Assembly (NCBI GenBank): GCA_002102555.1
Contig: MCFL01000065.1
Coordinates: forward strand, 1-64,000
Reading direction: 5' to 3'
Source: Catenaria anguillulae PL171
Lineage: Eukaryota; Blastocladiomycota; Blastocladiomycetes; Blastocladiales; Catenariaceae
Length of the DNA: 64,000 nucleotides
A program made the translations under genes and the position numbers. The notes below the pieces were generated by a model. The model was given only the letters and a program-made list of their open reading frames with translations. It was not told the origin of the DNA and made no database searches. The stretch's first letter is position 1. Each line of letters starts with the position of its first letter. Below, piece after piece: positions 33,553 through 45,483 of this stretch.

Positions 33553-36051
33553 TCATCCTTCTGTTTCCGCACCACCATCCACCGTAACGCCCAACTTGAC
33601 CTTGACGCCTTCCCAATCAAGCATGACCTTCTTGGCCGCACGCACAATCCACGTGCACTCTTGCTCTTGCGCGTCCGCAGGCACCACGAGCAAAACCGAG
33701 TCGACTTGGCCGCGAATCATGGCATCCAGCGGCTGCGTGGCCAGTTTACGCCACACGTTGGCGTTGCGGCGCCGGTCAAACACGAGCGCCATGTCCTTGC
33801 GCGCACACACGCTCGGGCAGTCTGGATCGTCAATCGTGGAGGACTTGGATGCCTTTGCTCGGACAGCTTCGCGGGTGGTGAAATTGAGTGCAAAGCCGCG
33901 TGCAAAGTCGTGCGCGAGCAGTTGCTCGAGCACCGTCGGGCACCGAATGCTGGCCATGGTGAGCGACGTGAGGCCGGGATGGGCGAGGAAGGAGGGAAGA
34001 CCTTCAAGGTGGTCAATGTCCAACTTGGCCGAGCGCAGGTTGGGCGCAATTTGCGGCAGATGCGTCACATCCACATGGCCAAGGGACGTGAACAGATGGA
34101 TCGACTCGAGGCGCTCGAGGACGGGCGAGTGAGCGGGAAACGCAAACGGGCGGGCTTGTTCGACGGTGAGGGGATGTGGCGCGACCCAAAGTGAACGAGC
34201 TGCGGGCCGAGCGGTGATGAAGCAATTTGCAACCACACATTCGGAGAGAAAACCGGCCTATCCTCGTTCTCGTCTATCATGTAGTCGCCGACGAGCGTGA
34301 GAGACGTGAGGCACGGAAATGATACGTTGGCGAGCAGCGACAGAAACAGTTCAAGGTTGATTTCCAGCGTGGAAAGGTTGGCGCAGGTGACGTGCGGCTC
34401 AAACGAGCCTTTGAAAAAGGGAAGCACGGTGGGCAAGTGCAACGATTCAAGCAGCGGCAAGCTGAGTAAATCAAAGAGGACCTCGGAGCAAATGTTGATC
34501 CAGAGATACTTGTCCGCGTACTTTGGTGCCATGGCGAATCGACGGAGCGTGTGCTTTCCAATGTGCTTGTACGGAAGAGCCGGCACTTGGGCATTGTCGT
34601 CGGGATAGCCCAGATAGCCCTCCTCGCCCGTGTACAGCGTGACAATGGTAAAGTCCTCAAGGGCCTTCAGCATGCCCTCGTTGTCCTCGCCACCGTCATG
34701 GTACTTGTGCGCATTCGAGCTCCCCAATTGAAACATGTCCCGCAACACGGCTTGATTGGTGATCCATGTCTTGAGCCGCGGAGCAGGCCAGGGAATGATA
34801 TCAGAGGAGGACCAGCCCTCAATGAGGAAGTCGGTCACGAGCGTTTCCAAAGATGGATGATTGAACAATCGCGCCCACTCCCATCCGTCCCAAGGATGCT
34901 TGCCATAGACCTCGAGGCGCCGCAAGGGGCAGTAACTGAGCGCTTGCGGCAACTTTCCGTCACGACCGGGTCTGCCCATCTGAAACACGTACGCGTCCTG
35001 GTGTGTTTGGGGAAGTCTGGGTAATCGTACTGGGACTTGTGCGTTGAAAGCAAGTCGAGGTTGGCGTTTGGAAACGCCTCAAACAGCTGATCGCACAGTT
35101 CCTTGAAGGCGTACTTGTCCGTTGATGAGGTAGAGAGCGTGAGCGACCGAAGTTGTTGCGGTGCAATATCGAAAAGGAAGGGCAGCTTGAGTTTCCAGTC
35201 GAAGTATGGGAAGGGACGCCTGGCTGCCTCGTTGCCATTGTTGAGCCACCGTGAGGGGTTGATTGGGCCAGTGCGAATGTAGAGCGAAGAAAGGAGGTGC
35301 ATCGGGTAGGAAACCAAGACAAGGCCATTGACCACCTTGACCTAATCAAGTATTGGAACAGAGATCCGTCAGCGTGAATGTCTCCCGCGGGAAAAAGAGG
35401 GAAATGAATCTGTGTACGTGCTTCCATGGCACCATCATGGGCGCGGCCATCAAGAAGCAAACTGGAGACGGACTGGCCAACAACTGTGGCCAATGCATCC
35501 GCATCCAACTCGTTCGCCTGCTTCTCTTTCGATACAAGTGACGCCAAGTACAGCTTGCCACCAGCACCACAAATGGAAACGCCTCGGGTACCTCGGACAC
35601 TTGGGCAATCCTTGCATCTCGATCCAAGTGTGCTGGGCTGCAGGGGTCGTCGTCGGCGCCAGTTTCGTGCACCACCCTGGGAACACTTGGGCAGCGATGG
35701 CCAGCTGCTCCCGATGGACAACGTACTTGGCATTGATGTCGGCGGCCACTGCAAAATCACCTCCTCTGGCAGCTTGCTAGAGGTTGATTTCCGGGTACAC
35801 GGCAGCACCATGACGGGCGGATTTCGCAGGCCAATCGAAAGTGTGCCGTAAAGATAGGGCCGGGCGGCAGCGTACGTGGCCTTGTTGACGTGAGCGAGAC
35901 TGATGAGAGTATCGCGAGCGTCGAATGTGTCTTGCAGGCAAGCGCGGCGAGCAGCCGCTGGCGAGGAGACAAACTGGGTGAGCGGTGCCGTCACATGTGC
36001 GACGATGGCCGCCCACAGCTCAACGGGTAGCGATGACGTTGACGAAACCAT
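33553..36051 (-). CDS. F-box-like protein with leucine-rich C-terminal part; frame breaks
   Basis: A probable substrate-adaptor protein. The N terminus LPVELWAAIVAHV, followed by LISLAHVNKATYAAARPYLYGTL, has the look of fungal F-box proteins (a hydrophobic Leu-Pro-x-Glu-Leu start, then a helix with Val-Asn/Cys-Lys/Arg). The long remainder contains Leu-rich stretches with loose repeat character (for example LRRLEVYGKHPWDGWEWARL, CANLSTLEINLELFLSLLAN, CLTSLTLVGDYM, APNLRSAKLDIDHLEGLPSF), as in F-box/LRR proteins of fungi. At least four frame changes occur (near 35780, 35560-35350, 34970 and 34210), so the exact protein is uncertain. About 800 residues if joined. Skp1 binding is inference. Confidence 0.6.
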
Positions 36052-36413
36052 GATGAGAGCACGAGACGGAGACGTTAAGACGGTGTGGCCAAGTGCTGAG
36101 AGCGAAGGTCCATGTGCAAGAATTGATCTGCTTTCATATGTGCAATAGCATCGGTTAGGTATAACGTTTTGATGTACGCCCACTGTTTTGAATTCCCAGT
36201 TCCCACGCTTTGCTGGTCAGGCCCGTCGAGGGCGTCGTCCATTCCACATGACCTTGTTACATCCATCGCGGCCTCCCATTGGCTGCGTGCTCCAATCTGA
36301 ACTTGTGTGGGCCGCCGATCCGACGTGATAAGGTAAGCGTGCTTGTGGACTTCGGATTCGCGCCCCAAATTGTGCTGAAGAGGGATATATACCACAATCC
36401 CAGTGATTTCAAC
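36052..36413. other. Intergenic region upstream of F-box-like gene
   Basis: About 360 bases between two minus-strand genes. A GATATATAC near 36384 could be a TATA-like element for the F-box-like gene but is 330 bases from its start. No gene supported. Confidence 0.4.
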
Positions 36414-38036
36414 TTAAAAATCTTCAGGCAACTCTTTACGGTGTGTACAAATGCTCGATTGCGCGGACGGACCACAAACTATGTACAAACGAGACTTGTC
36501 ATTGCTCTGGAACTCGCGGGAAATGCTCGACCCGTTCCCACTGGTCAACTGGGCAGCAATATCACTCCTCCTTGACATGGACCCTCTGCGTCTCGACGCC
36601 AACTTCCACTCCGCCTTTCCCCACGGGCCCGGCGCGTGCACGTCGGCCTGATCCGCCGCCTCAATCGAGCCCAACTGCACCCCACCTCCGCCCGGTGCAC
36701 CCGTCTCACCATGCAGCCCAGACCCCGCACCCACCTTTTGCCCTTCGGCCGTTCCCAACTCGAGTCCGCCGCCCAAGCCTTGCTCTTGCATCTGTGCCCA
36801 ACTCTGGATCTCGTGCTCCGTGTCATACTTTTGGCCTTCGGCCGTGCCCAGTGGGAACGCCTCGTGCATCGACGGGCGGCGCGCGCGAGGCTCGGGCGTG
36901 GACGACGCGGCACCGGCCGCATGCGATTCGCCTGACCCACGGTCACCAGCGACACCCAGCGTCGATTCGGCAGCGACCATGGCTTGTGCGGTGTGCTCGT
37001 GCTGGCCGCCCTTGAACGATTCGGAATACTTTGAGCCGCCGCCGCTGCCGCCACCGCGCGATTTGCGGCGCGGGTTGCGTTTTTGCGCACCTGTTTGTTG
37101 ACCAGTCGTTTGGGCGGGCGGCGACTCCGGCGACGAAGGAGTAGTGGACTCGTCTTGCGCCTTTTTGGTGGAGCCAGCGCCATGGGCTTGTTGCGGTTGA
37201 TCTTGCTGTTGCTGAGCTTGCGCCTGTGACTTGCCGGCAGGAGTACTTTGCTGTGCTGCTTCTTGTGCGTGACTGGATGGGGATGTTCCGACGGCTGAGT
37301 CTGAGTGGGAGTCTGCGCCTGCTCGTGCTTCATCTCGGCCTCACGCTTTTCGTGCACGTCGTGGTGCTGCTGTGCCGTGGCACGCTTTCCCTTGCTGCCG
37401 GTCTTGGCACCGCGCTGCCCACCACCATTGGTCTTACCCGCGTCGCAGGTGCGGACGCGGACAAAGTGGCCGTCGACTCGGTCGCGTGTTGCTGCTTTTC
37501 ACCCGCGTGCTTTGCGGCCTCCTTGGACAGTAGCGAGTGCACCACCACCTCGACCTGCGCGGCCGACTGGGAACACGCTTGGCAGTGCGAGCAGTCAATG
37601 TGTGCCGAACAAACGGTGCGTGCGCGCTTGGCCGTTTCTTGGACGAGCGAGAGTAGCGGGGCAAGGTCGAGCGACTTGATCATGGTGTCTGCGCGAATGT
37701 GGAACGGCCGGTCTTGATCCTCTTGGGCCGTACTGTCGACGAAGAGGGTTCGTACGTCGCGGGCGGGGCCGCCGTGGAGGTCGCGGGCCAGTGCGACTTG
37801 GTGTGCAGCGACTGTGTGCCGATGGTGATGAGGAGGGTGGAGGCGAGCTGCGCCACGTCGGCATGGGTGCGGCAGATCTTGTAGCAGTCGATGCCAGCGT
37901 GCTCGGAGCGGTCGGCGCAGTGGCGCGAGAGCAGGGCGGATTGCGACAGGATCGAGGCGGCGTCAAAGTCGGCGTCCAAGATCTTGGACTGGGGCTGCGA
38001 CTGCGGCTCCTGAGCCGTGTTGGCCGTGGACATCAT
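36414..38036 (-). CDS. Unrecognised Ala/Gln-rich protein with short internal repeat; frame breaks
   Basis: Starts MMSTANTAQEPQSQPQSK. The N-terminal part looks folded and Cys/His-containing (SALLSRHCADRSEHAGIDCY, DVAQLASTLLITIG). A second segment, HIDCSHCQACSQSAAQVEVV, also has clustered Cys and His. A charged, Gln/Thr-rich middle has MKHEQAQTPTQTQPSEH. The C-terminal third is Gly-rich and repeats LGTAEGQK twice, about 30 residues apart. Frame changes are needed near 37680 and 37300-37100. The end at 36414 is the end of the last open frame, and an earlier end near 36545 is possible in another frame. I know no family with this layout. The Cys/His clusters might bind metal, but the spacing fits no finger I recognise. 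Confidence 0.5.
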
Positions 38037-38398
38037 TGTGTTGTGTGCTGTGGTGAATGGTTGCGTGTAATCGTGAGGGTGGGCGGGAGGGAATCAAGCA
38101 AATGAATCAGTGCCGACGACTGTGGCAAGACCCGAAGATCCCGAGGTCAAGGGAGGCACGGCGACTTAAGTATTCTCTCATTACCTATTGATATCAGTCT
38201 CAGACTGAGACTTGGACATGCGCCAAACCAAACGCGAAAAAGACAAGACCAAGACGAAAAAGTGAGACACTTGACGGTTGGTTGGTCCATCGTCGGTCGT
38301 CGCAAGGTATGAAATCTACATCTGCCGTATCTGACAATCCTGTCTGTCACGGCGAGTTCACTCCAGCGTATCCCGTATCGTCGTCATCATCAGTCACC
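38037..38398. promoter_or_regulatory. Divergent promoter region
   Basis: About 360 bases between the start codons of the unrecognised minus-strand gene and the PP2C-like gene. Contains TTGATATCAG near 38188 but no recognised element. Confidence 0.35.
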
Positions 38399-40501
38399 AT
38401 GCCGCCAAATAAACCTCAGGCTGCCGCCCATTCCAAGGCATCGACCCGCGGCCGCCAGACTCAGGCTCGCGCTCAAGCGCAGCCAAGCAAGGACCATCCG
38501 CCGCCACAGCAGCACGCCGATGGCACGGCAAGTCACTCACGCAGGCGCAGCCTCCTGATGGACCCGTCCCACCCCGCTCACGGTCGCGCTCGTGTCCATG
38601 TCTCCGCCCTCGGCACGCACTGGCTCGTCCCGCTCGCGCTCGCGATCCGGCTCGCGTGCCGACATCGTGAAAAGGTCGGCCATTTCCGGCGCCCGTGTCG
38701 GCCCTCTGCATCCCGGCGCGGGCCATGTTACGGATGCCTACTCTGCTGAAGCCGCTGAGCGTGCCCACCGCCGCGTCCTCGCAAGTCACTTGGCGTTCAC
38801 GCAAATCCAGCTGCCGCACAACTTGCCGGCACCCGACGGTATCACCAAGTTGACCTCGACAGTCGAGCCCCTTGCCTTCTCTGACTTGAACTCGCCCCTC
38901 TTGGGTGCCTACTCGACCTTTGGAGACCGTCACGGATCCGCCGACCGGTGCGAAGACGCGCTCGTTGCCCTTGACTTGCATTTTGACCCAACCCGCATTC
39001 CCAACACGCCTGCCGGTTCCAACTCATTGCCAACTTTGACCAATCTTCCCACAAGCAAGACTCGCTTCCGGATCGCTGCCCTGCTCGATGGCCACGGCGC
39101 CAATGTTCCGACCACACAACGCCGCCACGGCACGGATCCGCTCCCGCCGCACCAGGCGCACTGCTGGTCGCCCTGGTTGTCGACTTGCTACCCGAGTTCG
39201 TGGACCGACTCATTCACTTGGACCAAGACCTGCTCCAAAACACGTGCATTTATTCGACTCCAGTGGGCGAAGCGCAATCGCAGCAAGCATCATTCGAATC
39301 CGACTACCTTACCACGCTGCATCACTCGCTCTGCCACCTGCGCGACCTCCTCAACGCCTACCTTGTCGCACGCCGCCCCGCATCCATCCCAGCAACCGTC
39401 CTCGACGAAGCCGGATGCACCTTGTGTCTCACTCTACATTTTACCCTCAACGGCACCCCAATCGTGTTTGCACTCAACATTGGTGACTCGTCCATGCTGC
39501 TGCTCGACCCAACCGTGGGTCCCTCGGGTACACTGCTACCCGCCTGGTCAACGGACGCCATTGCCCGCCCACTGTGCCCGCTGCAAGTGTCTGCTCGCGA
39601 CCGTTTTACCGACCCAGCACACCCGACCCCTCCAGCCATGTGCTTGACTGCCGCGTACGAAGACTCGGTGTCAGCCTACCCGCACGGCGTCGAAGGCCAA
39701 CACCCCGTGCTTCTCGCACAAGACATGGCCATGATGCACCCGGACGTGCTGACCAAGCGCCGCACAAAGGGATACCCGGATCGCGTGCTTGCTGCGCCAG
39801 GCGCACAGCACAGGTTGCGTATGGCGAATGCGGTGGGCAACCTCGAGCATCATGCGACGGGCGCATTTGTACCTAGGACAAGCGTGTATCGACTCGACGC
39901 GCATGTCACGCGCGAGTGTGTGGTGATGCTCCTGTCGGATGGCGTCAGGGACGTGGTCAAAGACTCGGGCACATTTGTGGCAGTTGCGAGGGCCATCAAT
40001 AGTGGCGTGGAGGAATGCGCGCGGTTGGTGGATGGGTGGGCCGCGGTGATGAATCGGCATTTGGCAAAGACTGGGTCGCGGACGAGGATTGCGACCGGAG
40101 GAGGCGGCGGAGGCGGATCCAGGGAACCTCGCAAGTCGAACATGGTCAAACAGCTCACCCAGATTGCACACGTGTTTTCACCAACGCGACATGCGGCGTC
40201 GGCAAGGGCAGTCGCGGCGGCGCATCGGTTGGCGGACATGTTGAGTGTGGAGGGAGAGTTGAACGAGGACAAGTATTTGCACAAGGTGGCAGAGTGCATT
40301 GTGCAGCTGGCCGTGATGCGCGGTACAACGGATGACGCGACTTGTTTGTTGTGGCGGGTTGGGAGGGAGCAGCAGGCCATGACAACGAGTCGAGGTCAGG
40401 GCGAGGCCGAGGAGGGAGAGAAGAGCTGGTGGGCCGTGTCGGCCTCTGCATTCAATGTGATGCGGACCGAGAGTAGTACATGTGCTCTGTATCGTGCATA
40501 A
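38399..40501 (+). CDS. PP2C-like (PPM) protein phosphatase, two frame breaks
   Basis: A probable metal-dependent Ser/Thr phosphatase. After a Gln/Arg/Ser-rich N terminus come the PPM landmarks in order: STFGDRHGSADRCEDALV (the early Arg/Glu-Asp motif), IAALLDGHG (DGHG), CLTLHFTLNGTPIVFALNIG followed by DSSMLLL (usual GDSR), CVVMLLSDGVRDVV (SDGxxD), and GTTDDATCLLWRV near the end (usual DN). The metal-binding Asp residues are therefore present, although DSR is DSS. A Gly-rich insert (about 40095-40120) and a long C-terminal extension are unusual. Frame changes occur near 38560 and 39115-39190. About 690 residues. Most like large fungal PP2C proteins; substrate unknown. Confidence 0.75.
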
Positions 40502-40937
40502 TGATTGGAAATCATTTGAATTTCGTTTTGTTTACTCATGGATCAGGAGGTAAACGTTTCGAACCGAACTGTGTTGATTCGACGTGAACCCCCGCAATTC
40601 TAGAAGCTCTCACAAGTATCGGCGGACAGAAACCATGCAGAGAAAGCCTCTTTCGAGAAGGTGCGCAACAACCAAATGCAAGCAGCTCCAAAAGGGCGAC
40701 GCGTCAAAGACCGCGAACAACCCTGGTGCTATTACATAGATTATGACACAAGAATCGGGCGACAGAAGCAATACATGCAACCGCTTCAGTTCTTTCTTTG
40801 CTGGAGAAGGTAAAAAATATTGAAATACAAGACCGTTCCCGCTTGATTCTGCAGCAGCAATATGTCGCCACCCTAATGCGTGAGTGTATGTGTACAATCA
40901 AACACCTTGACCCAATTACGCGATACCGAGCGGCAGC
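40502..40937. other. Intergenic region
   Basis: About 435 bases. No reading frame with a coding signature; it separates the phosphatase from the secreted basic protein. Confidence 0.45.
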
Positions 40938-41580
40938 ATGATTCTGCGGCAGCGCATGACCGTCAAGGCCGCTCTGCTGGCAGTGACTACGGTCGCCTTG
41001 ACCGCGCAGCCAGCCAACGCAATCTTTCCCCTGTTTGCAATCGCCGCCAAGTTTGCGATCAAAGCGGGCGCAAAGGCGGCCATCAAGGCAGGAGCCAAGG
41101 CGGCCGCGAAAAAAGGCGGAAAGGTACAGAGAACAACTGAACGCAAGATTAACTGCATTGTATGCGATGTACCCAATCACCGTATGCTCACACACGATGT
41201 CATCCAGGCGCTTGCGAAAAGGGCGGGCAAACATTTAGCAAAGCGGGCGGGTCGCAAGATCGCCCAGAAGGCTGGTCGCAGATTGGCACAAAAAGCCGGA
41301 CGCCAAAGTCGCTCCAAAAGGCTGGTCGAAAGGTCGCCCAGAAAGCCGGCCGCAAGGTGGCACAAAGGCAGCGAAAAGGCGTCAGGGCAAGCCAAGAAAA
41401 AGGGACAAACAAGTCAAGCAGCAAGCGAAACGACAGATCAAGCAAAAGGCGTCGAAAAAAGCCAAAAAGTCGTCGAAATCCAAAAAGAGCAAACCCAAGA
41501 AAAAAGCAAGAAGAAGAAGACGAAAAAGCAGAACAATAGAAGGAGGAGGAGGAACGCGAGCGGCCGCAGCAAGAGCGTGA
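40938..41580 (+). CDS. Secreted Lys/Arg-rich repeat protein (Ala-Lys-Ala-Gly repeats)
   Basis: A signal peptide (MTVKAALLAVTTVALTAQPANA, cleavage near ANA) leads into IFPLFAIAAKFAIKAGAKAA and further KAGAKAA units. After an intron (41124-41207) the repeats become arginine-containing: AKRAGKHLAKRAGRKIAQKA, RRLAQKAGR, then KAGRKVAQKAGRKVAQ in the next frame. The end is histone H1-like (KQKASKKAKKSSKSKKSKPK, then Arg-rich, stop at 41580). Two frame shifts (near 41305 and 41368) are needed to keep the repeat and basic tail; both lie in A or G runs. If the frame is not restored, a shorter or longer Lys-rich tail results. I recognise no family. A polycation with a signal peptide could bind nucleic acid, cell-wall polymers or microbes; this is speculation. 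Confidence 0.55.
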
Positions 41581-41639
41581 GCAAGTGCAGGAAAGTCATT
41601 AACTGGTTAACGATCAAATCAGGCAAATTCGAGCCAACC

Positions 41640-42001
41640 TACCGTGAGCCTCCAGCAATCCACTCCAGCATCAATTCCGACTCGGCCGATTCCACAACCC
41701 CACGGAGTAGTCTCGTCCAACGGCCCATTCGCAGGACACCACTCTCATCCGATGGGGGTCCCTGCAGCGAGCGGATACATTGCCCCCGGCGCTTTTCCCT
41801 CCACTCACATGTTCTGGACCAACTTCCAGACCCCCCTTGTTGCCCCCATGGGGGCAGAGAGCCAATGCTTCTGCCCTTGCGCATCGCTCACTTCGAGTCG
41901 CCACTGGCAGCCGTCGCCGCCCACCAACGCCGCCACAAGCCTGCCCCGAGGTTGAGCAGATCCGCCGCCGACCTCGACCGGCAGTCCGGTGGATTGATTT
42001 A
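41640..42001 (+). other. Open stretch after the basic repeat protein, possible extra exon
   Basis: Two frames stay open here. One reads SLQQSTPASIPTRPIPQPHG and MGVPAASGYIAPGAFPSTHM, which looks like a natural Pro/Ser-rich segment. It could be joined to the preceding gene by an intron at about 41576-41621 (GTGAGC...AATCAG), in which case the protein would not end at 41580. Evidence is only composition and splice-like sites. Confidence 0.3.
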
Positions 42002-42059
42002 GGGGACATTTCGGTCCACGCATTCGAAGCCCCAGGTTTGCGCTTTGCCGAGTATCAAT

Positions 42060-42605
42060 GAGCCCAGCTTGTATAACGAACGTGCAGACTGAAGTTGATG
42101 TTCTTACATTTCTTTTCGAAGATCGATTTCTTCTCCGTATATTTATCTTTATTGGATGGAATACATACTCGTTTTTTGCCTGTAAACGTGCCACATGTCT
42201 CTCTCACATCTCTCACTGACTTGAGCCCCAGAGAAGAAGGGTCTCGCCAAGTTGGCCTTACGACCACAGCTAGACATATGTATACTTCGGTTTGCTTCCA
42301 ACTCAGCCGGTGCATTTTTCAACCACGCACACCCGACAATCCGCTTCTTGTGCTTGGCTCAGGGCTTAACCTTCCGATACCCTGAATGTAAGATTTAAGC
42401 TCAGAGTGTGGCGAGCGTTGCTAAATCTTGACCAGTAGTGGCAAACGCGCTTCGTTTCCCACGGCTGGGATGTGGGCTTGTGAAAGCTTGACCAGTTCAA
42501 GGGGAGCGATCCATCGCATGCATAAAAGCTTGAGGGAACCACCCACTTGGAGCCCGATCTCGCTGGATGTCTCCAAAATTTTTATGCACACATAGAAAAG
42601 CAACC
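42060..42605. other. Intergenic region and promoter of kelch-like copy 3
   Basis: About 545 bases, AT-richer than its surroundings. The final 90 bases contain the CATAAAAG element annotated separately. No gene supported. Confidence 0.45.
42521..42528 (+). promoter_or_regulatory. TATA-like element of kelch-like copy 3
   Basis: CATAAAAG lies about 85 bases before the ATG at 42606, nearly the same position as TATAAAAG in copy 2. The shared placement is the main support. Confidence 0.4.
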
Positions 42606-44694
42606 ATGCCATGTACCATCAGTTCCCTTTTGCCCATCGTTCTCGCGGCGGTCCTCGCATCGCAGACCGTTTGTCAATCCATCAACCCGGCTGGTGCCCA
42701 CATCTACCTTCCGCGCCTCCGTCGCATCATGTCCCTCGGCGGCGTTCACAACAACGCAGCAACAAGTGTCATTTCATCTCTGGATCTTTCCGTTGAATGG
42801 TCCACCTCGAGCCCAGCAGTCACCGAGCTTCCGACCAAGCTAACCCAGCCGGTCCACGATGCGATCCCGGTCGTGACACGACGAGGAAGTGCCACGTACG
42901 ATATCATGCTATACGGCGGGTCACTTCAGTCACGCGAGCCGCTCAAGCGACACATGATGTCGACGTCGGATGGAACCAGTTTGGACGGGTTCCGGGCGTT
43001 ACCGCTGCTACCCGAAGAGTACTTTAGCGTAAACAGCACGTATTCAACGGCAGCCACGGTGTGGGACGAGCACGTTCTCCCACGAAAGGAGGGGGCGGTG
43101 GTCGACAGGATCAGTGGGCGGGCGTATTTTGTTGGCGGGGTTGCCCTGGGTGTTGCTGCGAATGGCGGAAGGCCCTCGCCATCCAATGCTACAGCATTCA
43201 TTTCATTTGTACGTCTTCGTTCTCAACATTCATTGTGTTGCACATAATCGCCAAAACTCAATTAACCTTTTGTACGTTGCAGGACAAGGCCGCAGAGACT
43301 CTTGCATTGGCTGAGCTCCGCTCGTCTGGCCCTGGACCCAGAGTTTCCGTTGGCGGTGGGTTGACACCCATTTCATCAACGGAATTCCTGGTTGCTGGCG
43401 GAACGGGCAAGTCTGCAGCCAACGAAGATGTGCCCTGGATCTATGACCTGGAGAACGACTATTGGTCTCGTGTACGTTGCAACCAATTCGTTGTATGCCA
43501 CTTAATGCACTGTGCATGAATTGACTCTCATGGCGCATTGCATCAGTATCAAGGCAAGCTTCCGTCGCCGCGCTCTGGTAACCAGCTGACAACATACAAA
43601 GCGCCGAGCGGGCGCATGTACATCATTTCGGTTGGCGGTGACAAGGAGCTGCCAGACAGTGTCGTTTGTTACTCTGACGCTTCGACGCAATCCAACTTCA
43701 CGGGTGCCGGGCCTTTCGATGGGCTCAAGTCACGGTTCATTGGGAATCACTCGGTGCTTGCGGTTGGCAACCAGCTAATGGTGTTGGGTGGGGAATACGT
43801 ACGCCGACTCTTTCTGTCGTCCACCTTGGTGACGCATTTTATTTTCAGACTGACATCGAGTGTTTCTTAGAATCCGGGCACATCAAAAGCCGAGTCATTC
43901 CAAGTTGTCCTGTTCAAGATCCAAGAGCCAGCTCCAGGCAGGCTCGCCTTTTCACTGTGCGTCCTGTTTCTAAACCAACGACGGTTCATTGCGCCGTGGT
44001 TCATTCGCGATTGCTGACACTTATTCGATGCATCCCAGATCTGACAAGTTCCTGCCGCTACCACCACCGGCTCCAACCACATCCAAGCCCGGTTCCAGCC
44101 CATCAGCGGGTGCACGAAAGTCGGATGAAAACGGCAATGGATTGTTTGAAGAGTCGACCTGGCTTATTGTTGGATCGGCGATTGGAGTATTTGCGTTGAC
44201 GCTGCTGGTACGAATTTCGGGTCACTTCATTCCTGTAACCGCAGGGGTATATGTACTCATCATGATGTTGGTCTCACTTCATACTGTAGCTGGCCATGCT
44301 CGTGTTCCGTTGTTGTGGGTGCCGCAAGCACAATCAAGCAACTCGGGGGCTCCCAATCGATGCCAAGGACTCGCTCGGGAACAGCCCAAGTGGCATCCGA
44401 GACGCCAAACCATCCTCCTCGCCCGACGCACTTGCCGCACACCACCTGCACGGCCATGACTTTTTCGCGCTGGCGCTTCCGTCGCCCATGGTCCTGGAAA
44501 CACCGTGTACGCCCGTCCAGTTTGAGCATCAACTGTCTTCTTCGAGGCGGCGGTCTGTGCGATCGGATGGGACCATTGAGCGGCGCCCCGTGTCTCTGAT
44601 GGAGGAAATTGCGAGTGCGCGGCCAGATTTAAGACTGGAAGAGGCAGACCTGCGGTCAGAGATGTCCTGGGGAAACAGTAGTTTGAGGCGGTAG
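42606..44694 (+). CDS. Kelch-like type I surface protein, copy 3 (intact, six exons)
   Basis: A diverged paralogue of the tandem pair at the window start, about 567 residues. Exons are 42606-43208, 43283-43471, 43547-43798, 43871-43956, 44039-44207 and 44290-44694, with the same junction phases as the others. The signal peptide is SSLLPIVLAAVLASQ. Shared landmarks: IYLPRLRRIMSLGG, YDIMLYGG, YFVGG, VAGG...WIYDLENDYWSR, DASTQSNF and LSDKF before the Pro-rich stalk. The span is WLIVGSAIGVFALTLLLAML (split by an intron), followed by CCGC and a longer, different cytoplasmic tail that lacks the LGDVP motifs. So the ectodomain is kept while the tail has diverged. The start at 42606 is preferred over the in-frame ATG at 42567 because it yields a standard signal peptide. 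Confidence 0.8.
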
Positions 44695-45483
44695 CGGAGA
44701 TGGAGTGATTTTTGTAAGCCACTGGTTAGTTGTGCGATAGTTTCTAGGTAGAGATTTTGATACACCATATGGTACATGTTGTATTCTTGACTCAACAGCA
44801 CCAAATCACCAATGTCTCACCAGGTTGCAATCGGCGGGCCGTGCATGGAGGCGATCGGGTCGACACGACAGAGACGACGTAACACTGACACTCATGCAAA
44901 ACAATCAATTGCAATAAACCGCTCCGATCAATAATGATCGTTTCCCTCATCCAATCATCCCGCAAGCCTGTGCACTGTGCCCGACAGCGCCAGTACTCCC
45001 GCCCCTGTTGACTCCTGAGGGCAGCCCACGCGTGTCCCGTTTCAAGTCTGTCTCTCACCGCCCTCGCTCGTCCTCACTCCTCCCAGCACTTCACCCAGCA
45101 GGCAGCAGGGAGACGACTCGGCGAGGCGACATGGTCATGGTGACATCCCGTCGACTTGTCTTCACTCAATCATCTCCTCGTCTTCTATAACCCTCGTCCC
45201 CTCCGCCCGTCCCCACCCATCGGTTCAACCTGCACCGAGATATCGATTCCTGGTCCGTCACCATGTTCCCATCCATCCCCGCTGCCTCCCCCTCAGCCTC
45301 AGCGCGGCTGTGTGCATGTATGCCGAGGAATAACGTAACGGTTCATCGTCATCCTCATCCAGAACTCAATCATGTCAGACACTCGCCGCCGGCACTTGCC
45401 CGGTCTGCACCAATCTCCCGCAACGTCGCCCACCTCGTCGTCGTTTCCCCCAATCTCAATCTTGGCGGCAGCCTCTGAACCCA
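44695..45483. other. Intergenic region and 5' region of CSL gene
   Basis: About 790 bases. The last 230 are rich in Pro/Ser-coding-like C runs, and an ATG at 45263 opens a 71-codon frame; a 5' exon of the CSL gene here is possible but not shown. No other gene seen. Confidence 0.4.

Noticed and set aside
42606-44694. Horizontal transfer of the third kelch-like gene
   Set aside because: Its intron positions, base composition and splice signals match the other copies in the same window, so local duplication and divergence is enough.
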